Shown: positions 11,344 to 21,589 of the stretch, one piece after another
How positions within the stretch are numbered: position 1 is the stretch's first letter
Layout: the number at the start of each line of letters is the position of its first letter
The notes under the pieces: model-generated
What the model was told of the DNA's origin: nothing
The model's database searches: none
The model's input: only the letters and a program-made list of their open reading frames with translations
Made by a program: the position numbers and the translations under genes
Assembly: GCF_036850765.1 (NCBI RefSeq)
Contig: NC_089492.1
Location: 104,737,022-104,801,021, forward strand
Source: Saccopteryx bilineata
Lineage: Eukaryota > Chordata > Mammalia > Chiroptera > Emballonuridae
Direction: 5' to 3'
DNA: 64,000 bases

Positions 11344-11660
11344 AATGCTGCTATGAACATTGGTGTACAGGTATCTGTTTAAAACCTTGCTTTCAATTCT
11401 TTTGGATATATACCTTGAAGTAGAATTGTTGCATAATATGGTAATTCTATGTTTAATTATTTTTGAGAAACCACCATACTGTCTTCCACAGATGCTTTAC
11501 CCTTTCACATTCCCCCTGGAAGTGCATAAATGTTACAGTGTCTCCATATCTGCCCCAGGACTTGGTCTTTTCTTTTTTTTATAATAGTTATCCTAATGGG
11601 GGTGAAGTATGGTGTCCCACATTTTTACATGTTGCAAACAGGCATTGACAGTCTTTTCTT
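11344..11660 (-). repeat. Old LINE-1 fragment, antisense
   Basis: The antisense of the ORF2 end and 3' UTR of an old L1 (GAATGCTGCTATGAACATT, then TTTTGGATATATACC). It is badly decayed; the boundaries are approximate. Confidence 0.6.
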
Positions 11661-11670
11661 TCATACTATA

Positions 11671-11796
11671 CAGAGTGGGGCAAAAGTAGGCTTACAGTTG
11701 TGAGTATGCAAAACAGCTTATTCTTGTATTATTACTTATTAATCATTGTATTATTTTGTATACAAACCAACTGTTAACCTCCTTTTGCCCAGCCTG
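11671..11796. mobile_element. Mariner-type MITE, copy 1
   Basis: 126 bp flanked by TA (11669-11670 and 11797-11798). The ends are CAGAGTGGGGCAAAAGTAGG on the left and the near complement on the right (CCTTTTGCCCAGCCTG). A second relative is at 44071-44193. No coding capacity. Confidence 0.8.
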
Positions 11797-11798
11797 TA

Positions 11799-12381
11799 TT
11801 TTCAAGGATATTTGTATAGTGGACAGCCAGAGAAGACAGAGATAGTATCTCTCTCCAGAGCAGAGAACAGGTTTGTTTGATATCCAGGAAAATAGAGATA
11901 ATGGCTCCCTCTATAGCAAAGGTCAAACATATTTGCTTGCACCCCATTCATGTTGCTGTTTACAATATTAATAAAATAAAAATAAATATAAAACTAAATA
12001 TTGATCAAATTAGAATACTATCTATTCTAGAACACCATAATTGACTGCTACCAAGCAAACACTTGAAGAATGCAGATGCTTGGTATCTTTCCAACCAAAT
12101 GTGCAAGAACCGTGTCAGCAGCAGAACTTTCCCTTCACATCTAGTAAGATTGCATTTAAAGAACTCCCAACTGCTTTCTGCTTTCACTTGTACACCAGTT
12201 TGAATTCTTAAAGGAAATTCTCTATGAAATTGGTTTTTCTTGGATATAAGTATTTGATGATAATTCTGAGAATAAGTGATTCCTTGAAACTTCATTATGT
12301 TTAAATACTATCTTTCCTTTCTTATAGAAAAAATTTCCCCAGGAAATGTGTGGTCATTGTTCTTAATTTCAGAACAATGTT
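11799..12381. other. Intergenic DNA, no gene recognised
   Basis: No exon or recognisable repeat. It is AT-rich around 11960-12010. Confidence 0.3.
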
Positions 12382-12737
12382 TGCCCTGGCCTGTTGGCTA
12401 AGCAGTAGAGTGTGTGGATGTCCTGGGTTTGATTCCTGGTCAGGGCACACAGGAGAAGCAACCATTTGCTTCTCTATCCCTTTCCCTCCATCTCCTCTCT
12501 CTCTTCTCCTCCTGCAGCATGGTCAAATGATCAAGCAGTTTGGCCCAGGGTGCTGAGGATGGCTCCATGGCCTCGCTTCAGGCGCTAAAATAGCTTGGTT
12601 GCTGAGCAGTTGAGCAATGGCTCCAGATGTGCAGCACATCACTCCCTAGTGGGCTTGTCAGGTGGATCCTGGTCAGGGCACATGTAGGAGTCTGTCTCTC
12701 TGCCTCCTCCTCTCTTACTTAATAATAATAAAAAAAA
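12382..12737 (+). mobile_element. tRNA-derived SINE, design B
   Basis: It begins GCCCTGGCCTGTTGGCTAAG with a B-box-like GGTTTGATTCC, a long body, and ends in a TAATAATAAAAAAAA tail. TSD AGAACAATGTT at 12371-12381 and 12738-12748. A moderately diverged copy. Confidence 0.9.
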
Positions 12738-12849
12738 AGAACAATGTTGATTATTCAAATGAGAAATTACAATATTCAAATATTTGTAATCAGCACTTGG
12801 GATAGGCAGCAGTATACTTACACATTTCAGCTGACACACTACAAGATTA

Positions 12850-14696
12850 TTTTAATCAGTGGAGGTAAAAGCAGGGCCATATATAATTTACTAGGACTCT
12901 CTCTCTCTCTAATTGCTTTCCAGTAGAATTGCAGAAAGGAATTCTCCCTCTCCCTTCTGCTTCCCAGGAGGGGTTGCCTTTGTTACAGCTCAACTATAAG
13001 CTTTATATGGAGTTGCAGCTTTCAAAATAGAGCGTTAATTGGAAGCAATTATCCAATTATACCAGCTGTGACTATGCTGTATACTGAATATTTACCAAGA
13101 AAAGAACACATTTAACAGATGATTTAATATAGCAGCCTGGCATAATGAATCTGCAACTGACACTCCAATCACATAGCTAGTATTCAATGGCTGAAATATT
13201 GAAGGGTACAGTAGCTTGAGTCAGTGTAAAAAATAATATAAAGACTATTAGGTTTGGTTTTCAAAGCAGTGCCAACATGTGTGATGTAAATTTCAAAAGT
13301 AATCAAAAAGCTTATGTTTGTTTATTATCTAAAATGAGTCAGATTTCTCCAACTGCTTGATTTTAAAAGTGGATGTGCTTTCAAGTTCAATTGATTTTTT
13401 AACAATTCTTTTGAAGCCTTATGTATGTGCGCTGAGGTCTTATTATAGGGCTGTTCTTGAAACTGATGCTTTGGAACCACTTAGGTACTTCTCAGATAAG
13501 CACCAAGAAGAGCCTGCCTTGTGTGAAATTCCACTCTGCAACCAATGGTGTGATAATAAGCTGCAGGCTAGTCATTTTCTGCCTGTAATCTATTCAGCTT
13601 CAAAAGTGCTGACCAAGTGCTTAAGGGGGAACAGGCTTTGGCTGGGTTAGCACTGATTAAATGGATGTGAAGATAATCCATATTCTGTCAAGGAATATTT
13701 TCATGGGCAAAAATCCACTACTGACAACCTGCAAAGTTGACTTTACAAGAAATGAAGAAAATGCTTCACCTATTTGTTAGCTCTATATTAAAGAAACAAA
13801 ACAAAGGAACCAAAACACTTTGCTTACCAACTCTTGAGTCATCTTATTGGTGCTGCCTTGACAAAGAGATGCTGTTTCCTATGTACTATGATGTCACCTT
13901 TGTCCAATCATAACCTTCCTTATGAGAGTGGGGGACAACTCTCTGGAGACAAGGTGAGTGACAGCAGCAAGCAAGGCAGCAGTCACTAGGCAACCAGGAT
14001 CCAGCCTTCAGTGGAAGAGAATTTTCAAGCATTTAACCCTCATGCTGTCAAGGTTTCTTGTTGCTGATAGGGCATAATCTCTGGACAAAAGGACAAATGT
14101 GAATAACACAGCTTTTTTGTCTAAAGCTATGTTTCTAGAGACAATGTGAGGAATCATTCTGTTTAGGACTAAGGACATTACTTGCTTTGAAAAGATTGGT
14201 AAAATTACTATGCTGTATACCTGAAACTAATACAAAATAATATTGAATGTAAACTATAATTGAAAAGAAATTTTTAAGGAAAATGTTGGCAAAGTTGGAA
14301 AATGTTAAAGCCTTTTTTCACATGGGTCACACACAGTATAAGCCACACGATTATCTCCTCTGTGTGTTTAAAACTCTTACTCAGTTGTTCCCCACAAGCC
14401 AGGCTGTCACACAGGTGTGTAATCATGCTAATGAGTTTGGAGGAGGAGACTGTGAATGGAGCTGAAATCACCCTGTGCTCCACAGGCCAAGACACACCCT
14501 TATTCGCACAGACTCGAAGAAGGTGTCTTTATCTAATTTTCTGCCCTGATGAGGTGCCGCTTTGTATTTTGTCTTCCTGGAAGGGGATGCTTTTTTAAAA
14601 TCTGCACAAAATTGCTGCGTGAGCTTTTGAGTGAGGGGGGCCCTGCAAATACAGCTTGTTTTTCCGACTATTTAGAAAGTTTTACAATACTATCTC
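12850..14696. other. Repeat-poor block, candidate conserved non-coding DNA
   Basis: About 1.8 kb with almost no recognisable transposon, apart from an A-rich L1-like tail near 14200-14270. It carries clustered homeodomain-like ATTA/TAAT cores and E-boxes, e.g. a stretch near 13035-13080 with repeated CCAATTA and a CAGCTG. Open frames of 60-98 codons occur but none resembles a known protein, so I do not call a gene. Conservation cannot be judged from one sequence. Confidence 0.3.
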
Positions 14697-14723
14697 TTTT
14701 TTTTTTTTTTTTTTTTTTTTTTT
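14697..14723. repeat. Poly-T tract
   Basis: About 25 T residues in a row with no adjacent SINE or L1 body recognised. It could be a remnant retroposon tail or slippage. Confidence 0.6.
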
Positions 14724-15716
14724 GTCACTTGACTATGCTAGAGAATTTAGCATGGGGCTGGACAACCCAGATGTGACTGGTAATAATATTTACAAACCAG
14801 ATATACAGAATCATCTCATTCAAATTGTTTTGGTTTGTTTCTAGGGGGAAAAGTGTCTTTTAGAATTTCTCTCATGAAGAGATGACAGGATAAGGGTAGA
14901 AGTACTATATGTTCAGGGACTCCAATGGGTTCAACCACTATGTGAGCTTCTAAAATAGCATGTGTATTTTTTAGACAAGTCCAGTTGCTGAATTGAACTG
15001 TTTCTTCATGACTCTTTTTTTGTAGCACAGGATGCTGCACACCCCTGGTCTCTTCCAGGGACTGACTTCTAAGCAACATTCAGAGCTCAATAGATGCCAT
15101 TTCCTCTCTGACCCGAAAACTCTAGCTAGGCATCCCTCGTTCATGATCCCTCAGCACCTGGATATGGCACTATCACACTGTAGCATTTGGTCCATTTCTT
15201 TGTCTGTATGCCTCTTGTTTGCATTTAACTATTATAAATTGGATAGCTGTATATAACACGTGTAGGTCTGATGTCCTTGTATATCTTTAGAATATTGAGG
15301 TTTCTTATGAAAAATGTCTAAATGAAACTTTTCACCCCTGTATACACAAAATAAAGTATATAGAGGAAAGTAATCAACAAACTGTCTAATTTCTGTGATG
15401 TCTGTAATGTATTAGAATCATTTGAATGAGGGGTGGAGGAAAGTTTTTCCAAATTTCTACATGAAGAAGTATAGATAAATGTACATTATACATTTAAAGT
15501 TTATGAATGTAATTAAAGTATTTTAATATGATCTTTGATGCTAAAAATAAATGAGCAAAAATGAAAAACAAAATGGTCTTGAGTTTTGTATCCCCAGAAA
15601 TTGGTGCAGTACTTAGCTCAATAAATATTTGTTGCGAGAATGAGAATAGATACACACAGAAAAAATGCATCTAAATCTTTAAAGCTTTTCTTATATGGGA
15701 GATTTATTTATATTTT
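14724..15716. other. Intergenic DNA with an L2-like scrap
   Basis: No gene was recognised. Positions 15585-15650 (GCTCAATAAATATTTGTTG) match the usual end of L2-type elements on the + strand. Confidence 0.3.
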
Positions 15717-15759
15717 AGTACTGAAGATCTCTTCAGTACTTGGCTGGTGACAGCCAAGT
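15717..15759. repeat. Two adjacent perfect hairpins
   Basis: The first hairpin has arms AGTACTGAAG (15717-15726) and CTTCAGTACT (15731-15740) around the loop ATCT. The second has arms ACTTGGCTG (15738-15746) and CAGCCAAGT (15751-15759) around the loop GTGA. They share three bases. Both stems are perfect. No function is known. Confidence 0.85.
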
Positions 15760-15974
15760 GAACCAGTGAACTGAAAGGGGTTTGAAGCCCTGAGAGCAAT
15801 TTTAAGCAGCAAATACATATTGAAAACAGCATCCATTTTTCAAACCAATCCCAAGGGAAGCATAGACAGCCAAAATATCATGGGAGAGTAGGACATTGTC
15901 TAAAGGGCAATACCAGCTAGATTGACTCTAGACTATCCTCCAGTTTCATTAATTTAAGTCTGGTCAACTAAAAT

Positions 15975-16165
15975 TTTTTTTTTGATTTAAATTTACTTGT
16001 TCTTTATTTTAAATATTGTATTTTTTCCCGTTTTGTTTTTTTACTTTAAAATAAGATATGTGCAGTGAGTGTGCATAGAGATTTGTTCATAGTTTTTTAT
16101 AGTCCGGCCCTCCAACGGTCTGAGGGACAGTGAAGCCCCCTGTGTAAAAAGTTTGGAGACCCCTG
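15975..16165 (-). mobile_element. hAT-type element, one end only
   Basis: The right boundary reads AGTTTGGAGACCCCTG, the complement of a hAT-type start CAGGGGTCTCCAAACT. Upstream is a segment with CGGCCCTCCAACGGTC, recalled from non-autonomous hAT elements. The other terminus and an 8-bp TSD are not recognisable, so the copy is truncated. Confidence 0.6.
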
Positions 16166-16453
16166 GCCAACAGCATCCTTTGAACCAGAAGTTTATAGTT
16201 TTCTGCTTTTTTTTTTTAATTTTATTTTTTTAATGGGGCGACATCAATAAATCAGGATACATATATTCAAAGATAACAAGTCCAGGTTATCTTGTCTTTC
16301 AATTATGTGGCATACCCATCACCCAAAGTCAGATTGTCCTCTGTCACCTTCTATCTAGTTTTCTTTGTGCCCCTCCCCCTCCCCCTTTCCCTCTCCCTAT
16401 CCCCCCTCCCCCCGTAACCACCACACTCTTATCAATGTCTCTTAGTTTCACTT

Positions 16454-19400
16454 TTATGTCCCACCTACATATGGAATAATGCAGTTCCTGGTTTTTTCTG
16501 ATTTACTTATTTCACTTCGTATAATGTTATCAAGATCCCACCATTTTGCTGTAAATGATCCGATGTCATCATTTCTTATGGCTGAGTAGTATTCCATAGT
16601 GTATATGTGCCACATCTTCTTTATCCAGTCATCTATTGACGGGCTTTTTGGTTGTTTCCATGTCCTGGCCACTGTGAACAATGCTGCAATGAACATGGGG
16701 CTGCATGTGTCTTTACATATCAATGTTTCTGAGTTTTGGGGGTATATACCCAGTAGAGGGATTGCTGGGTCATAAGGTAGTTCTATTTTCAGTTTTTTTG
16801 AGGAACCACCATACTTTCTTCCATAATGGTTGTACTACTTTATATTCCCACCAGCAGTGTATGAGGGTTCCTTTTTCTCCACAGCCTCTCCAACATTTGC
16901 TATTACCTGTCTTGTTAATAATAGCTAATCTAACAGGTGTGAGGTGGTATCTCATTGCAGTTTTGATTTGCATTTCTCTAATAGCTAAAGAAGATGAGCA
17001 TCTTTTCATATATCTGTTGGCCATTTGTACTTCCTCCTGGGAGAAGTGTCTGTTCATGTCCTCTTCTCATTTTTTTATTGGATTGTTTGTTTGTTTGTTG
17101 TTGAGTTTTATGAGTTCTTTGTATATTTTGCATATTAGGCCCTTATCTGAGCTGTTGTTTGAAAATATCATTTCCCATTTAGTTGGCTTTCTGTTTATTT
17201 TGTTATCAGTTTCTCTTGCTGAGCAAAAACTTCTTAGTCTGATGTAGTCCCATTCATTAATTTTTGCCTTCACTTCTCTTGCCATTGGAGTCAAATTCAT
17301 AAAATGCTCTTTAAAACCCAGGTCCATGAGTTTAGTACCTATGTCTTCTTCTATGTACTTTATTGTTTCAGGTCTTATGTTTAAATCTTTGATCCATTTT
17401 GAGTTAATTTTAGTACAGGGGGACAAACTGTAGTCCAGTTTCATTCTTTTGCATGTGGCTCTCCAGTTTTCCCAGCACCATTTATTGAAGAGGCTTTCTT
17501 TTCTCCATTGTATGTTCTTGGCCCCTTTATCAAAAATTATTTGACTATATATATGTGGTTTTATTTCTGGACTTTCTATTCTGTTCCATTGGTCTGAGTG
17601 TCTACGTTTCTGCCAATATCATGCTGTTTTGATTGTCATGGCCCTATAATATAGTTTGAAGTCAGGTATTGTAATGCCCCCAGCTTCATTCTTTAGGATT
17701 GCTTTGGCTATTCGGGGGTTTTTATAGTTCCATATAAATCTGATGATTTTTTGCTCTACTTCTTTAAAAAATGTCATTGGAATTTTGATGGGAATTGCAT
17801 TAAATTTGTATATTGCTTTGGGTAATATGGCCATCTTAATTATATTTATTCTTCCTAACCAAGAACAAGGAATATTCTTCCATCTCATTATATCTTTTTC
17901 AATTTCTCTTAACAATGGTTTATAGTTTTCATTATATAAGTCCTTTACATTCTTTGTTATGTTTATTCCTAAGTATTTTATTTTTTTTGTTGCAATTGTG
18001 AAGGGGATTATTCTTTTGAGTTCATTCTCCATTGTTTCATTGTTGGCATATAGAAAGGCTATTGACTTCTGTATGTTAATTTTGTATCCTGTGACCTTAC
18101 TGTATTGGCTTATTGTTTCTAGTAGTCTTTTTGTGGATTCTTTGGGGTTTTTGATGTATAGGATCATATCATCTGCAAAAAGTGATACCTTTACTTCTTA
18201 TTTTGCGATATGGATGCCATTTATTTCTTTGTATTGTCTGATTGCTCTGGCTAGAACCTTACCACATTAAATAAGAGTGGAGAAAGTTGGGAACCCTGTC
18301 TTGTTCCTGATTTAAGGGGGAAAGCCTTTAGTTTAGTGCCATTTAATATGATGTTAGCTGATGGTTTATCATATATGGCCTTTATCATGTTGAGATATTT
18401 TCCTTCTACACCCATTTTGTTGAGAGTCTTAAACATAAAATTGTGTTGTATTTTATCAAAAGCCTTTTCTGTGTCTATTGATAAGATCATGTGGTTTTTG
18501 TTCTTTGTTGTGTTGATATGGTGTATTACGTTAACCGCTTTACGTATGTTGAACCATCCTTGAGATTCTGGGATGAATCCCACTTGATCATGATGTATTA
18601 TTTTTTTAATATGTTGTTGTATTCGATTTGCTAGTATTTTGTTTAGTATTTTAGCATCTGTATTCATTAGAGATATTGGTCTGTAGTTTTCTTTTTTTGT
18701 GCCATCCTTGCCTGGTTTTGGTATGAGGGTTATGTTGGTCTCATAAAATGTGTTTGGAAGTATTGCTTCTTCTTCAATTTTTTGGAAAACTTTCAGTAGA
18801 ATAGGAACCAAGTCTTCTTTGAATGTTTGATAAAATTCGCTGGTATAGCCATCAGGGCCTGGACTTTTATTTTTGGGGAGATTTTTAATGTTTTTTTCTA
18901 TTTCTTCTCTACTGATAGGTCTGTTTAGGCTTTCTGCTTCTTCTTGACTCAGTCTAGGAAGGTTGTATTGTTCTAGGAATTTATCCATTTCTTCTAGATT
19001 GTTGAATTTAGTAGCATAAAGTTTTTCATAGTATTCTACAATAATTCTTTGTATATCTACGGTGTCTGTGGGGATTTCTCCTCTTTCATTTTGGATTTTG
19101 TTTATATGAGTTCTTTCTCTTTTTTCCTTGGTAAGTCTTGCCAAGGGTTTGTCAATTTTGTTGATCTTTTCAAAGAACCAGCTCTTTGTTCTATTCATTT
19201 TTTCTATAGTTTTACTGTTCTCTATTTCATTTATTTCTGCTCTGATTTGTATTATCTCCTTTCTTTGGCTGGTTTTGGGCTGTCTTTGTTCTTCTTTTTC
19301 TAGTTCCTTAAGGTATGAAGTTAAGTGGTTCACTTGGGCTCTCTCTTGTTTGTTCATATAGGCCTGAAGTGATATGAACTTCCCTCTTATCACTGCTTTT

Positions 19401-20272
19401 GCTGCATCCCATAGATTCTGATATGTCGTATTGTCATTTTCATTAGTCTGTATATATCTTTTGATCTCTGCACTTATTTCTTCTTTGACCCATTCATTTT
19501 TTAAAAGTATGTTGTTTAGTTTCCACATTTTTGTGGGATTTTTTTCCTCTTTTTTGCAGTTGAATTCTAGTTTCAAGGCTTTATGATCAGAAAATATGCT
19601 TGGTACAACTTCAATATTTCTGAATTTGCTGATGTTGTTTTTGTGGCCCAACATATGGTCAATTCTTGAGAATGATCCGTTTACACTGGAGAAAAATGTA
19701 TACTCAGTCACTTTGGGATGAAATGTCCTGTAGATGTCTATCATATCCAGGTGCTCTAGTGTTTTGTTTAAGGCCCCTATATCTTTGTTGATTCTCTGTT
19801 TGGATGACTGCTCTAGAGCCGTCAGCGATGTATTGAGGTCTCCAAGTATGATTGTATTTTTGTCAGTTTTTGTTTTAAGGTCAATAAGTAGCTGTCTTAT
19901 ATATTTTGGTGCTCCTTGGTTTGGTGCATATATATTAAGAATTGTTATGTCTTCTTGATTCAGTGTCCCCTTAGCCATTATGAAATGGCCATTTTTGTCT
20001 CTGAGTACTTTTGTTGTCTTGTAGTCAGCATTATCAGATATGAGTATTGCTACGCCTGCTTTTTTTTGGATGTTATTTGCTTGGAGTATTGTTTTCCAGC
20101 CTTTCACTTTGAATTTATTTTTATCCTTGTTACTTAGATGAGTTTCCTGTAGGCAGCATACAGTTGGATTTTCTTTTTTAATCCATTCTGCTACTCTGTG
20201 TCTTTTTATTGGTGAGTTTAATCTGTTTACATTTAGTGTAATTATTGACACTTGTGAGTTCCCTATTGCCAT
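16454..20272 (-). pseudogene. LINE-1 ORF2 (endonuclease/reverse transcriptase), disrupted
   Basis: ORF2 makes the protein that nicks target DNA and copies L1 RNA into it. The first 673 codons (20272 down to 18251) are open. They cover the apurinic-type endonuclease, with QETHL near residue 42, GDLNT near 145 and SDH near 230, then the start of the RT with AFDKIQ and [14 protein letters not shown], where the usual C-P after GTRQG reads S-Q. A frameshift at about 18190-18250 follows, then the FADD catalytic box (18168-18179) in another frame. TGA nonsense codons replace tryptophan at 17619-17621 and 17067-17069. A second frameshift lies near 16780-16810. The C-terminal zinc-knuckle-like [16 protein letters not shown] is at about 16900-16950. 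With two frameshifts and two stops the protein is dead. Confidence 0.93.
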
Positions 20273-20609
20273 TTTATAGATTGCTTTCTGTTAGTTTTGT
20301 GTCTTGTTTGATTCTTCTCTTTCGTTTTGCTATCTTTCGTTTTTATTTGGTTGTATTCCATACATCTTTCCTCTGTTGCTATCTTTTTTATCTCATGTGC
20401 TTCTGTGGTGGTTTTTTCAATGGTGGTTACCTTTAAGTAATGAAAAGGGTTCCTACCCTGTTCATTATAGCGCACTATTTTGTGAGTACTTTTGCACTCC
20501 ATCGTCCTTTGCTACTGTTAATCTCCATCCTCTCCCCCTTTTCTTTTTGTTGTTGTCACAGTTTAAATTTGGTTTTATTGTGTTCTTCTTGGAGCTTTTA
20601 CTTGTGGCT

Positions 20610-21589
20610 TTATTTTTTTTTGTTCTTTGTATCTGATTGGAGAACCCCCTTTAGTAATTCCTGGAGTGGGGGTTTTCTGATGATAAATTCCCTCATCTTT
20701 TCTGTATCTATGAATGTTTTTATTTCTCCTTCATATTTGAAGGATAGCTTTGATGGGTATAGTATTCGTGGCTGAAAGTTCCTCTCTTTCAGGACTTTAA
20801 ATATTGGGGTCCACTCTCTTCTAGCTTGTAGAGTTTCTGCTAAGAAATCTGATGATAATCTAATGGGCCTTCCTTTATATGTTGTATTCTTCTTTACCCT
20901 GGCTGCCTTGAGAATTTTTTCTTTGCAGTTGGTTTGTGCCAATGTCATTATGATGTGCCTTGGAGTAGGTTTGTTGGGGTTAAGAAAACTCAGAGTTCTG
21001 TTTGCTTCATGAATTTGAGGCTTTAGTTCTTTTCAGAGGCTTGGGAAGTTCTCATCTATTATTTGTTTGAGTACGTTCTCCATTCCATTTTCTCTCTCTT
21101 CTCCCTCTGATATACCTATTATTCTTATGTTATTCTTTCTGATGGAGTCAGATAATTTTGGTAGGGCTATCTCATTTTTTTAAATTTTTGAGTCTCTTTC
21201 TTCTTCTCTCCATTGTGCCTCAAGTTGCTTGTCTTCTATTTCACTAATTCTTTTATCTGGCCTGTTCTATTAGCTAAGCTTGTTACCTCGTTTTTCAGCT
21301 CATAAATTGAGTTTTTCATCTCTGTTTGATTTGTTTTTATAGTTTCAATTTCCTTGGACATATATTCTTTGTGTTCATTGAGTTGTTTTCTGAGCTCCCT
21401 AAATTGCCTTTCTGTGTTTTCTTGTATATCTCTGAGTACTTTTAGGATTTCTATCTTGAATTCTCTGTCATTTAGCTCCAAGGTTTCCAATATATTAAAT
21501 TTTTTCTCCATAGATTTTTCCTCATCTATCTGTGTTACCTCTCTTTCTTTTGTATCCATGATATTCGATTTTCTCTTCCTTAATGGCAT
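20610..21589 (-). pseudogene. LINE-1 ORF1 (RNA-binding protein), disrupted
   Basis: ORF1 encodes the trimeric RNA chaperone that coats L1 RNA. The N-terminal part (21589-21236) is open for 117 codons, begins MPLRKRKSNIMDTKEREV and is rich in heptad-like Leu/Ile with Glu/Lys, as expected of the coiled coil. The C-terminal domain (20948-20610) is open in another frame and contains ARREWTPIFKVLKERNFQPR and ILYPSKLSFKYEGEIKTF, typical of the ORF1p C-terminal domain. The RRM region between (about 20950-21235) is broken by at least one frameshift. Confidence 0.88.

Noticed and set aside
13357..13650. 97-codon open frame in the repeat-poor block
   Set aside because: No similarity recalled and no exon-like boundaries; kept only as possible conserved non-coding DNA.
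18336..20775. Plus-strand open frames of 60-111 codons opposite LINE-1
   Set aside because: They are antisense shadows of ORF2 and ORF1 with hydrophobic low-complexity products.
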